Source: Ralstonia sp. TCR112 (GTDB lineage Bacteria > Pseudomonadota > Gammaproteobacteria > Burkholderiales > Burkholderiaceae). From it: a stretch of 64,000 nucleotides of DNA. The DNA lies in the NCBI RefSeq assembly GCF_007997035.1, contig NZ_VOSS01000001.1, positions 1-64,000 of the forward strand, read 5' to 3'. Numbering within the stretch: position 1 is the stretch's first letter; every line of letters starts with the position of its first letter. Both the position numbers and the translations under genes were made by a program. The notes beneath the pieces are model-generated. The model was not told where the DNA came from, did no database searches, and saw only the letters and a list, made by a program, of their open reading frames with translations. Positions 8,619 through 16,890 of this stretch are shown one piece after another.

Positions 8619-9635
8619 ATGAAAGCTCTGGCACTAACCGACGATTACGGCATTGACGCCCTGCGCGCCATCGAGCGCGACGACCCCACGCCGGGTCCCG
8701 ACGAGATCATCGTGCACACGCGAGCCGCCTCATTGAACTACCGCGATCTGGAGATCGTTTCTGGCACGTTCTTCACGCGCTTTCCGCTGCCGCTGATCCC
8801 GTTGTCCGACGGCGTGGGCGAAGTCGTGGCGGTCGGCGACAACGTAACGCGGGTGCGCCTTGGCGACCGTGTCGCAGGCACCTTCTGGCAACGCTGGGAC
8901 GGCGGCGACTTTCGCAATGCCGACACGCGGCGCATGCTCGGCGGCCCGATCGACGGCTGGCTGGCCGACACCATCCGCCTGGACGCGGGCGGCGCGGTGG
9001 TCGTGCCGCCGCACCTGAGCGACACCGAAGCCGCCACCCTGCCCTGCGCAGGCCTGACCGCGTGGCATTGCCTGATCGAAGCGGGCAGCCTGCAACCCGG
9101 CGAGACCGTGCTCGTGCAAGGCACGGGCGGTGTAGCGATGTTCGCGGTGCAGTTCGCATTGATGGCCGGCGCGCGGCCCATCGTGCTGTCGAGCAGCGAC
9201 GCCAAGCTGGAGCGCGTCCGCCGGCTGGGTGTGCCCGCATCGGACACGATCAACTACCGCGTGACGCCCGAATGGCACGAACCGGTGCTCGCGCGCACGG
9301 ACGGCCGCGGCGTCGATCACGTCATCGAAGTGGGTGGCGGGGGCACACTGCAGCGCTCGCTGAAAGCGTTGCGGGTTGGCGGGCAGATCCACTTGGTCGG
9401 CTATCTGGCCGGGCGCGAGGGTGGCGTGAATCCGCTGGAGATTTTCGCGCGCAAGGCGGTGATCCGGCCGGCGTCGGTCGGATCGCGCGCGTCGTTCGAG
9501 GCGATGAACCGGGCGCTGGCGGTGCACGGCTTGCGCCCGATCGTCGATCAGGTACGGCCGTGGCAGGAAGCGCGGGAAGCGTTCCGGGCGATGGACGCCG
9601 GAACGGTGTTCGGGAAGGTGGCGCTAGCGTTCTGA
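8619..9635 (+). CDS. Zinc-independent MDR alcohol dehydrogenase / quinone-oxidoreductase-like
   Basis: This 338-residue NAD(P)-dependent medium-chain dehydrogenase/reductase starts MKALALTDDYGIDALRAIER after an AGGAAC ribosome-binding site. It contains the GroES-like domain (about residues 25-125, SLNYRDLEIVSGTF), the ALPCAGLTAWHCLIEAG-like hinge, and a Rossmann fold with QGTGGVAMFAVQFA near residue 165. The family GHE zinc motif is replaced by LIPLSDGVGEV and the structural-zinc cysteine cluster is absent, so it belongs with the non-zinc branch near quinone oxidoreductases. The divergent LysR gene probably controls it. Substrate is unknown. Confidence 0.85.
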   Translation: MKALALTDDYGIDALRAIERDDPTPGPDEIIVHTRAASLNYRDLEIVSGTFFTRFPLPLIPLSDGVGEVVAVGDNVTRVRLGDRVAGTFWQRWDGGDFRNADTRRMLGGPIDGWLADTIRLDAGGAVVVPPHLSDTEAATLPCAGLTAWHCLIEAGSLQPGETVLVQGTGGVAMFAVQFALMAGARPIVLSSSDAKLERVRRLGVPASDTINYRVTPEWHEPVLARTDGRGVDHVIEVGGGGTLQRSLKALRVGGQIHLVGYLAGREGGVNPLEIFARKAVIRPASVGSRASFEAMNRALAVHGLRPIVDQVRPWQEAREAFRAMDAGTVFGKVALAF

Positions 9636-9642
9636 GCGTCGC

Positions 9643-10449
9643 TCAGGCGGCCAGGATGTGCGGCTCGCTGACGAGGACTTCCGGCGCGGATGCCGTAGCC
9701 CGCGCGGCAAACGCGTCGCCGATCATCAGCAGGCTCGGGTGTTCGGGGTTGATCCACTGCGCGGCGGCGCCATCGGCCATTTGCCGCAGCGTGAAACAGG
9801 CCGAGCGCTGCTCCGGTGTGGTTGCGGCCTCGACCACCCAGGCGGGCGTTGACGGCGCGCGGCCACGGGCGATCAGGTCCGCAGCGATGGAGGCGGCTTG
9901 ATCACGGCCCATGTAGTAGACCAGCGAATCGGCCTGCGCCGCGGGTTCCGGCACGACGCTTTCGGGTTGCGGCGTATCCGGATCGGTCGCCTTGGCCTGC
10001 GTAACAAACGCGACGCTGCGAGCGACGCCGCGCTTGGTCAACGGCTGCCGGATAGCGGACGCAGCTGCCAGCGCGGCGGTAATGCCCGGCACGACTTCGT
10101 AGCCGATACCGGCCTGTTCGAGCGCCTGCAATTCCTCATCAGCCCGGCCAAACAGCATCGGATCGCCGCCCTTGAGGCGCACGACACGCTGGTACTTGGT
10201 GGCCAGATCGACGAGTTGGCGGTTGATGAAGCGCTGCGCGGTCGAGCGCTTGCCGCAGCGCTTGCCGACCGCAATCAGCACGGCCTGCGGGCAGTACTGG
10301 AGGACCTCCGGCGAGACCAGTGCGTCGTGCAGCACAACCTCGGCTTCGCCCAACAACCGTGCACCGCGCACCGTGATGAGGTCTGCGGCGCCAGGGCCCG
10401 CACCAATCAGGCTCACGTGGCCAAGCGTTTTGGGGGTCTTCGCTTCCAT
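9643..10449 (-). CDS. cobA: Uroporphyrinogen-III C-methyltransferase
   Basis: A 268-residue SAM-dependent enzyme that methylates uroporphyrinogen III twice to precorrin-2, the first step toward siroheme and cobalamin. Signatures are VSLIGAGPGAADLITVRGAR at residue 13 onward and VRLKGGDPMLFGR near residue 91, followed by GIGYEVVPGITAALAAASAI. It lies downstream of cysN on the same strand, and the siroheme product is the prosthetic group of CysI, so membership in the sulfate-assimilation unit is logical. It lacks the CysG N-terminal oxidase/chelatase domain; the CbiX-like enzyme at 6785 could supply chelation. Confidence 0.92.
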   Translation of the reverse strand: MEAKTPKTLGHVSLIGAGPGAADLITVRGARLLGEAEVVLHDALVSPEVLQYCPQAVLIAVGKRCGKRSTAQRFINRQLVDLATKYQRVVRLKGGDPMLFGRADEELQALEQAGIGYEVVPGITAALAAASAIRQPLTKRGVARSVAFVTQAKATDPDTPQPESVVPEPAAQADSLVYYMGRDQAASIAADLIARGRAPSTPAWVVEAATTPEQRSACFTLRQMADGAAAQWINPEHPSLLMIGDAFAARATASAPEVLVSEPHILAA

Positions 10450-10476
10450 TGCCTAGGTTCCTTTGCTTTTTCCTGC

Positions 10477-10497
10477 GGGGCGCAACTTACGCGCCCC
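10477..10497 (-). other. Hairpin between cysN and cobA
   Basis: GGGGCGC and GCGCCCC form a perfect 7-bp stem around a 7-nt loop in the 55-bp gap between cysN and cobA. No strong U-tract follows on either strand, so it may be a weak terminator or an RNA-processing/stability element that tunes cobA expression relative to the cys genes. Confidence 0.4.
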
Positions 10498-10504
10498 TTT
10501 CACA

Positions 10505-11812
10505 TCAGGAAAATGCACGGATCATGCCAGCCGCCACCGTATGGTGCGTGGCTTCGTCCACCAGGATGAACGCGCCGGTGGCCGGGTTGTCGCCGTACGT
10601 ATCGCAGACGATCGGCTTTTGCAGGCTGATGTTGACCGTGCCGATATCGTTGAGCGCGATCTGCTTGCGGCCAGTTTCGTGCGACAGCGTATGCACATCG
10701 AGCACGCGCTCCACGTCCGACACGCGTGCGAACACGGTGGACGTCGTGTGCTTCAGCACGTACTTGCGGGCCGGGTTCAGTTCGTGTTCGTCGAACCAGC
10801 ACAGGTCCGCGTGCAGCTTCTTGGCAGCGTTGGCGGCAGTCGTCGGGGCTGCGACGATGGTGTCGCCGCGCGAGATGTCCACGTCGTCGGCCAGGCGCAC
10901 GGTGATGGTCTCGCCGGGGCCGGCAGAAGCGGCTGCGCCATTGGGCGTCAGCACTTCGGCCACGGTCGTTTCGCGGTTCGCGGGCAGCACGCGCACGGCC
11001 TGGCCCACGCGCACGGTGCCGGCTTCGACGCGGCCCATGTAGCCGCGGAAGTCGTCCGCCTGCGAGCCGTCCTGGCGCGCCACCAGCTGCACCGGGAAGC
11101 GCAGCGCATCGTCGCCCACGGGCGCGGTCTCTTCCACCTTCAGGTCTTCGAGCAGCGCCAGCAGCGGCTCGCCCTGATACCACGGCATGGCTTCGGACGG
11201 ATGCACGATGTTGTCGCCGCGCAGGGCCGAGACCGGCACGTAGCGCACGTCGCGTAGGCCGAGTTGTGCGGCCAGCGCATCGTAGGCGGTGCGGATTTCG
11301 TTGAAGCGCGCTTCGCTGTAGTCGACCAGGTCCATCTTGTTGATGGCCACGATCACGTGCTGCAGTTCGAGCAGCTTCACGATGGCCGAATGGCGCTTGG
11401 TCTGGGCCAGCAGCTCGGTCTTGCCGTCGACGGACGTCACGCGCGTCGCATCAATCAGGATGATGGCGGCGTGCGCGGTCGAGGCGCCCGTCACCATGTT
11501 ACGCGTGTACTGCTCGTGGCCCGGCGTGTCGGCAATGATGAATTTGCGGCGCGCGGTCGAGAAATAACGGTACGCCACGTCGATCGTGATGCCCTGCTCG
11601 CGCTCGGCTTCAAGGCCGTCGGTCAGCAGCGAAAAATCGATCTGCTCGCCGGCAGTACGCTTGTTCTTGGCGTTGGCCAGCGCTTGCAGCTGGTCGGTCA
11701 GCACGGCCTTGCTGTCGTACAGCAGGCGACCGATCAGCGTGCTCTTGCCGTCGTCAACGGAACCGGCGGTGATGAAGCGCAGCAGGCCTTGGTGCGATGC
11801 TTGATTTGTCAT
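10505..11812 (-). CDS. cysN: Sulfate adenylyltransferase subunit 1 (GTPase)
   Basis: The 435-residue GTPase subunit of ATP sulfurylase drives APS formation by the CysD subunit through GTP hydrolysis. The translation-factor-type GTP motifs are clear: GSVDDGKSTLIGR near residue 16, DTPGHEQYTRN near 96, and NKMDLVD near 160, followed by EF-Tu-like beta-barrel domains. There is no C-terminal APS-kinase domain (it is CysN, not a CysNC fusion), consistent with reduction of APS directly rather than PAPS. It starts 2 bp after cysD ends. Confidence 0.95.
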   Translation of the reverse strand: MTNQASHQGLLRFITAGSVDDGKSTLIGRLLYDSKAVLTDQLQALANAKNKRTAGEQIDFSLLTDGLEAEREQGITIDVAYRYFSTARRKFIIADTPGHEQYTRNMVTGASTAHAAIILIDATRVTSVDGKTELLAQTKRHSAIVKLLELQHVIVAINKMDLVDYSEARFNEIRTAYDALAAQLGLRDVRYVPVSALRGDNIVHPSEAMPWYQGEPLLALLEDLKVEETAPVGDDALRFPVQLVARQDGSQADDFRGYMGRVEAGTVRVGQAVRVLPANRETTVAEVLTPNGAAASAGPGETITVRLADDVDISRGDTIVAAPTTAANAAKKLHADLCWFDEHELNPARKYVLKHTTSTVFARVSDVERVLDVHTLSHETGRKQIALNDIGTVNISLQKPIVCDTYGDNPATGAFILVDEATHHTVAAGMIRAFS

Positions 11813-11814
11813 GA

Positions 11815-12765
11815 TCAGAAATACCCTTCCTTCTTGCGCTTTTCCATCGAGGCTTCGCTCGTCTGGTCGTCCATGCGCGTGGCGCCACGCTCGGTGATCT
11901 CGGTCACGGCCGTCTCGGCGATGATCTCGGCCGGCGTGGCGGCGGTGCTCGCCACGGGGCAGGTGCAGCTGATGTCACCCACGGTGCGGAAGCGCACCGA
12001 CAGCACTTCGCTCACGTCGCCGTCGGCCTTGGGTGTGATCGGCGTAACCGGCACCAGCAGGCCGTTCTTGCGCACGACTTCACGCTGATGCGCGTAGTAG
12101 ATCGGCGGCAGGGCGAGGTTCTCGCGGGCGATGTACTGCCACACGTCGAGTTCCGTCCAGTTGGAAATCGGGAACACGCGCATCTGCTCGCCCTGCGCCA
12201 TGCGGGCGTTGTACAGGCTCCAGAGTTCCGGGCGCTGCGCCTTCGGATCCCACTGACCGAATTCGTCGCGGAACGAAAAGATGCGTTCCTTCGCACGGGC
12301 CTTTTCTTCATCGCGACGGGCGCCGCCCATCAGGGCATCGAAACCGTTCGCTTCGATCGTTTCCAGCAGGGTGACGGCCTGTGCGGCGTTGCGAGAATCC
12401 GTTTCCTTGCGCAGGCGCACGGTGCCGCGCTTGATGGAATCTTCGACATGGCCGACCACCAGACGCGCGCCCAGCTTCGCAACCTGCTCGTCGCGGAAGG
12501 TGATCACTTCCGGGTAGTTGTGGCCCGTGTCGATATGCACCAGCGGGAACGGCAGCTCGATCTTGCGATCGCCCAGGCGGAAGGCCTTGAGCGCCAGATG
12601 CAGCATCACGATCGAATCCTTGCCGCCGGAAAACAGCAGCGCCGGGTTGCGGCACTCGGCCACCACCTCGCGGATGATGTAGATCGACTCGGCTTCCAGC
12701 CAGTCGAGGTGTTCGTTCTGCACGGGCGTCAAGGCCGTGCCGGGGATCTCGCTCATCACTCCCAT
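11815..12765 (-). CDS. cysD: Sulfate adenylyltransferase subunit 2
   Basis: The catalytic ATP-sulfurylase subunit makes adenosine 5'-phosphosulfate from ATP and sulfate. It carries the PP-loop SGGKDSIVMLHLALKAF near residue 50, followed by PFPLVHIDTGHNYPEVITFRD and the C-terminal RGATRMDDQTSEASMEKRKK signature of CysD. I take the ATG at 12765 (MGVMSEIPG, with an AGGAAG site just upstream), giving 316 residues; ATG at 12756 is an alternative. The long in-frame extension to 13086 runs antiframe through cysH and is not real. Confidence 0.95.
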   Translation of the reverse strand: MGVMSEIPGTALTPVQNEHLDWLEAESIYIIREVVAECRNPALLFSGGKDSIVMLHLALKAFRLGDRKIELPFPLVHIDTGHNYPEVITFRDEQVAKLGARLVVGHVEDSIKRGTVRLRKETDSRNAAQAVTLLETIEANGFDALMGGARRDEEKARAKERIFSFRDEFGQWDPKAQRPELWSLYNARMAQGEQMRVFPISNWTELDVWQYIARENLALPPIYYAHQREVVRKNGLLVPVTPITPKADGDVSEVLSVRFRTVGDISCTCPVASTAATPAEIIAETAVTEITERGATRMDDQTSEASMEKRKKEGYF

Positions 12766-12785
12766 GATTCTTCCTTCGCTTTCGC

Positions 12786-13612
12786 TCAATTCTTTTGCGA
12801 CGGGCTCGTCGCCGAATTTGTCACCGCATTTGCCGCATGCAGACCGCATTCCTTGCTGTCGCGCGATTCCCACCACCACCGGCCGCGCGCACATCCTCGC
12901 CGGCGCGCACTGCGCGCGTGCAGGGCTCACAGCCGATGCTGGGATAGCCCTTGTCGTGCAGCGCATTGGTCGGCACGTTGTGCTGCTCGAGGTACGCCCA
13001 GACTTCCGCCTCGGACCAGTCGAACAGCGGGTTGTATTTGGCGATGCCGCGGGCCTCGTCATCTTCGGCAAACGGCAGATCAGCACGCGTGACGGCCTGT
13101 TCGCGGCGCTGGCCCGTGAGCCACGCGTCGGCGTCTTTGAGCGCGCGGTTCAGCGGCACCACCTTGCGGATGTTGCAGCACGCCTTGCGCAGCTCGATGC
13201 TGTCGTAAAAAGCGTTGAGGCCGTGGTCGCGCACGTAGGCTTCCACCGCGCGGGCGTCCGGCGCGTACTGCTCGATGGCATAACCGTAATGCGCCCGGAC
13301 GCGATCGAGCATCTCCAGCGTTTCGGCGTGCAGACGGCCCGTCTGCAACGTGAAGATCGGCAGGTGCGCGCGCACGGCCTCGGGACTGCGCAGGATCGCA
13401 TCGGTCACGACCATGTCTTCGGCAGCCAGGCTGGTGGCGAACTTCGCCACGCCGTGCTTGGCGGCGATCTCTGCCAGGCGCTCAAGCAGCGCAGCTTCCT
13501 TCGCGGCCAGGGCTTCAGCCGTGCCGGTGTAGGCCGGACGCGTCCAGAGCACCGGGCGACCGATTGCGGACACCGGCACTTCGGACACGCTCACGTCTTG
13601 CACGTCGCTCAC
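12786..13612 (-). pseudogene. cysH: APS reductase with an apparent 3' frameshift
   Basis: CysH reduces APS to sulfite with thioredoxin. The frame from 13612 is normal through about residue 242 and shows the [4Fe-4S] ligands of the APS-reductase type, C145-C146 and C228/C231 (YPSIGCEPC). It then reads RAAGGGGNRATARNAVCMRQ and stops at 12821. One frame over, the same DNA encodes GRWWWESRDSKECGLHAANA and stops at 12786, restoring the conserved tail with the catalytic cysteine (ECGLH at 12837-12851). One missing base near 12881-12890 explains this; repair would give 275 residues. As written, the enzyme lacks its nucleophile. It overlaps the DUF934 gene by four bases. A sequencing error is the simplest cause. 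Confidence 0.88.
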
Positions 13613-14154
13613 GCGGCCTCCTGAACGGCACGCTCGCGGCGGAACAACGGACGCGGCTCGTCGACGGCACCTTGGTAGCGCACGCTGATCTCGCCGAAGC
13701 CATTCAGTGCATCATCGATGTTCTTGTCTGCGCGCACGGCATAGGCGTCGAAACCGCAACGGCGCATGAAGTCGAGTTGGTCGCGCAGCACGTCGCCGAT
13801 GGCGCGCAGCTCGCGCGTGAAGCCCAGGCGCTGGCGCAGCAGGAAGGCGGTGCTGTAGCCGCGGCCATCGCGGAAGACCGGGAAATCCACCGCCACCAGG
13901 GACAGGTTCGGCAGGTCTGCCTCCAGCGCGAACGGCTCATCGTCCGGAGCCAACCAGACGGCCAGCGTGCCGGCGCGCGCGCGGCCGAGCAGTGCGTCAC
14001 GATGGGCTTGCCAATAGGCCAGCGGCACGATGGCGTGCGCGGCGGCGTCCACATCGGCTTGCGTCAACTCGCCGCCTTCCGGCGCGCGCAGCACGGTCCA
14101 TTCGTCAGCCACGATTTTCGGGGCACCGTTTTGCAGCTTGATGATCTTGCTCAT
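13609..14154 (-). CDS. DUF934 protein of the sulfite-reductase operon
   Basis: The 181-residue product starts MSKIIKLQNGAPKIVADEWT at the ATG complementary to 14152-14154 and contains the conserved VDFPVFRDGRGYSTAFLLRQ block, near residue 90, and GDVLRDQLDFMRRCGFDAY. This is the DUF934 family, which sits almost always between cysI and cysH in proteobacteria and is often labelled oxidoreductase without proof. It lies 18 bp after cysI and overlaps cysH by 4 bp. Its job is presumably an accessory one in sulfite reduction. Confidence 0.88.
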   Translation of the reverse strand: MSKIIKLQNGAPKIVADEWTVLRAPEGGELTQADVDAAAHAIVPLAYWQAHRDALLGRARAGTLAVWLAPDDEPFALEADLPNLSLVAVDFPVFRDGRGYSTAFLLRQRLGFTRELRAIGDVLRDQLDFMRRCGFDAYAVRADKNIDDALNGFGEISVRYQGAVDEPRPLFRRERAVQEAA

Positions 14155-14172
14155 GTTCGTTTCCCTCGGCAT

Positions 14173-15834
14173 TCAGGCTTCTGCACGGGCGTAGACGCGT
14201 TCCTTGAACGGGGCCATGCCGATGCGGTGGTAGGTGTCGATGAACAGCTCGTCTTCCCTGCGGTTGGCGACAAAGGTGTCGATGATGCGTTCGATCACGT
14301 CAGGCATCTCCTCGGCCTTGAACGACGGCCCGATGATCTTGCCGATCGCCGAATCGTTGCCCTGGGCGCCGCCCAGCGACACCTGGTACCACTCTTCGTC
14401 GTGCTTATCGACACCGAGGATGCCGATGTTGCCGACGTGGTGGTGGCCGCACGAGTTGATGCAACCCGAGATGTTGAGCGACAGCTCGCCGAGGTCGTGC
14501 ACGTAATCGAGATCGTCGAAACGCGCCTGGATCGCCTGCGCGATGGGGATCGACTTGGCGTTGGCCAGCGAGCAGAAATCGCCGCCCGGGCACGCAATGA
14601 TGTCGGTCAGCAGACCGATGTTGGCGGTGGCCATGCCGTGTTCCTTGGCGAGTTGCCACAGCGCGAACAGGTCGTGCTTCTTCACGTCCGGCAGGATCAG
14701 GTTCTGCTCGTGCGCGACACGCAGTTCGCCAAAGCCGAAGCGCTCGGACCAATCCGCCACCAGCGCCATTTGCTCGGCCGTCGCATCACCCGGGGGCAGC
14801 GCCACGCCCGGCTTGAGCGACAGCGTGACCGCGGCGTAGCCCGGCACGCGGTGCGGATGCACGTTGCGGCTCACCCAGCGGGCGAACGCCTTGTTCTCCA
14901 GGAGTGCCTTTTCATAGGCGGCGTCGGTGTCGGCCAGCTTTTCGTAGGCGGGCGGCGCAAAGAATTGCGCCACGCGGTCGAACTCGGCCTGCGGGATGGT
15001 CGACGGGCCGTCCTTGATGTGCTGCCACTCTTCTTCCACTTGGCGGGCGAATTCTTCCGCGCCGATGGCCTTCACGAGAATCTTGATGCGCGCCTTGTAC
15101 TTGTTGTCGCGGCGGCCGTAGCGGTTGTACACGCGCACGGCGGCCTCGATGTACGACAGCATGTGCTGCCACGGCAGGTCTTCCTTGATGATCGCGCCCA
15201 GGATCGGGGTGCGGCCCATGCCGCCGCCGGCCAGGATGCGCAGCAGCGTCTGGCCGTCCTTCTCATAGGCATAGACGCCGATGTCGTGCATTTGCGTCAC
15301 GGCGCGGTCTTCACGCGAGGCCGACACGGCAATCTTGAACTTGCGCGGCAGGAAGGCGAATTCAGGAATGAACGTCGACCATTGGCGAAGGATTTCCGCC
15401 AGCGGACGCGGATCGACGAACTCATCCGGCGCGATGCCGGCAAACTGGTCGGTCGTGATGTTGCGAATGCAGTTGCCCGAGGTCTGGATGGCGTGCATCT
15501 CGACCGAGGCCAGCTTGGCGAGGATGTCGGGCACCTGCTCCAGCTCGATCCAGTTGTACTGGATGTTCTGGCGCGTGCTGAAGTGGCCGTAGCCGCGATC
15601 ATGCTCGGCGGCGATGTGGCTGAGCATGCGCAGTTGCTTAGCGCGCAGGTGGCCATACGGAATCGCCACGCGCAGCATGTAGGCGTGGCGCTGGTAGTAC
15701 AGACCATTCTGCAGACGCAGCGGCAGAAACTCTTCTTCCGTCAGTTCGCCCGAAATGCGGCGGCGCACCTGGTCGCGGAATTGCGCGACGCGGTCGGCGA
15801 CGAGGCGGTGATCGTAAGCGTCGTATTGGTACAT
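14173..15834 (-). CDS. cysI: Sulfite reductase hemoprotein subunit
   Basis: A 553-residue siroheme and [4Fe-4S] protein that reduces sulfite to sulfide with six electrons. The nitrite/sulfite-reductase repeats are visible, and the cluster-ligand pattern appears as ACPGGDFCSLANAKS (two cysteines) and later NISGCINSCGHHHVGNIG (two cysteines). FSTRQNIQYNWI near residue 82 is the substrate and siroheme loop. No flavoprotein CysJ lies nearby, so electrons likely come from ferredoxin or another reductase. It is the first gene of the cys run after the TauE-like exporter gene. Confidence 0.92.
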   Translation of the reverse strand: MYQYDAYDHRLVADRVAQFRDQVRRRISGELTEEEFLPLRLQNGLYYQRHAYMLRVAIPYGHLRAKQLRMLSHIAAEHDRGYGHFSTRQNIQYNWIELEQVPDILAKLASVEMHAIQTSGNCIRNITTDQFAGIAPDEFVDPRPLAEILRQWSTFIPEFAFLPRKFKIAVSASREDRAVTQMHDIGVYAYEKDGQTLLRILAGGGMGRTPILGAIIKEDLPWQHMLSYIEAAVRVYNRYGRRDNKYKARIKILVKAIGAEEFARQVEEEWQHIKDGPSTIPQAEFDRVAQFFAPPAYEKLADTDAAYEKALLENKAFARWVSRNVHPHRVPGYAAVTLSLKPGVALPPGDATAEQMALVADWSERFGFGELRVAHEQNLILPDVKKHDLFALWQLAKEHGMATANIGLLTDIIACPGGDFCSLANAKSIPIAQAIQARFDDLDYVHDLGELSLNISGCINSCGHHHVGNIGILGVDKHDEEWYQVSLGGAQGNDSAIGKIIGPSFKAEEMPDVIERIIDTFVANRREDELFIDTYHRIGMAPFKERVYARAEA

Positions 15835-15961
15835 GACTGTTCAGTCCAATCCGGCTGGGCCGGCGTGCGATTCAATTGGGGGAAACGGTTCTTTGTGTGG
15901 CTGCTGCCGTCGGTTCAACGACAGCAGCAACAACCAAGCAGGGCCGGCATGAAATCACGCA
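15835..15961 (-). promoter_or_regulatory. Gap between TauE-like gene and cysI
   Basis: This 127-bp gap contains an imperfect inverted repeat at about 15899-15933 (CTGCTGCCGTCG against CGACAGCAG). It may terminate or attenuate the upstream TauE transcript, or hold the cysI promoter and a CysB site. No clear -10/-35 pair is seen. Confidence 0.3.
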
Positions 15962-16735
15962 TCACGACACCAGCTTGATGGCCGTGATCGTCAGCGTGGC
16001 GGCAAGCGCGCCGCGCACCAGACGTTCCGGCAGATTCTTGGACAGGCGCGCCCCCAGCCAGATACCCGGGATGGAGCCCACCAGCAGCGACACCAGCAGG
16101 TTCCAGTCGATCGTGCCCAGGTACATATGGCCCAGGCCCGCCACGGCGGTCAGCGGCACCGCATAGGCGATGTCGGTACCAGCCACTTCGGCGCTCTTCA
16201 ATTCGGGATACAGGACGAGGATGAGGGTCGCGCCAACGGCACCGGCGCCAATGGACGACACCGTCACCAGCACACCCAGGACCGCGCCAACGACAACGGT
16301 GGCCACGGCCAGCGCCGAGCCTTGGAGGCGATAGCGCGGGTTGCGGGCCAACCAGCCCAGCACGCGCTGGCGGAACAGCAGCGAAATCACGGTCAGGATG
16401 ACGGACACACCAATCGTCAGGCGAATCAGGTGCATCCATTCAGCGTCGAGGTTGCCGGCGTTCTTCAGCACGATCACGGTCACCAGCGCCGCGGGGAGGC
16501 TGCCCAGGCAGAGGCGCTTGACGATGTCCCAGCGGACATGGCCGTGGCTGCGGTGCGCGATCGTGCCGACGCCCTTGGTCAACGAAGCGAATGCCAGGTC
16601 AGTGCCCACGGCGGTCGCCGGCGAAAAGCCGAACATCAGCGTCAGCAGCGGTGTCATCAGCGAGCCGCCGCCAACGCCCGTCAGGCCGACCAACAGGCCG
16701 ACCAGCAAACCGGAAACCGTATAGGCGAGCGTCAT
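15962..16735 (-). CDS. TauE/SafE-family sulfite or sulfonate permease
   Basis: The 257-residue integral membrane protein has about eight hydrophobic helices and the duplicated TauE/SafE pattern: GLTGVGGGSLMTPLLTLMFG near residue 18 and VSSIGAGAVGATLILVLYP near residue 160. Members move sulfite, sulfoacetate, taurine products and other organosulfur anions. Placed at the head of the cys cluster and divergent from cysB, it probably imports sulfate or exports excess sulfite. Direction cannot be judged from sequence. Confidence 0.88.
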   Translation of the reverse strand: MTLAYTVSGLLVGLLVGLTGVGGGSLMTPLLTLMFGFSPATAVGTDLAFASLTKGVGTIAHRSHGHVRWDIVKRLCLGSLPAALVTVIVLKNAGNLDAEWMHLIRLTIGVSVILTVISLLFRQRVLGWLARNPRYRLQGSALAVATVVVGAVLGVLVTVSSIGAGAVGATLILVLYPELKSAEVAGTDIAYAVPLTAVAGLGHMYLGTIDWNLLVSLLVGSIPGIWLGARLSKNLPERLVRGALAATLTITAIKLVS

Positions 16736-16890
16736 GGCGCGGGAGACAGTGAGGGCGTGTTATCACGAAGTTCGAGCATCGTAATGAACTGGCCTCATAT
16801 CCCAAACCAATAAAAAATTGTTTGTTTATATGGTGTCGGTTATAAGTAGCGTTCAGTTCGCACCCGTTCTTCTTTATCGACCGCGCAGCC
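16736..16890. promoter_or_regulatory. cysB / cys cluster divergent control region
   Basis: An AT-rich 155-bp gap. TTGTTT (16818-16823) and TATAAG (16841-16846) with 17 bp between them form a good sigma-70 promoter for cysB. Autoregulatory CysB sites would be expected to overlap it; the A/T-rich stretch 16800-16830 is the candidate. Confidence 0.6.

Noticed and set aside
11815-13086. Extended CysD start at 13086
   Set aside because: The extra N-terminal residues are an off-frame reading of cysH. The conserved CysD start is at 12765.
13564-15978. 804-codon plus-strand ORF opposite cysI and DUF934
   Set aside because: No recognisable domain; the minus-strand genes are complete and conserved.
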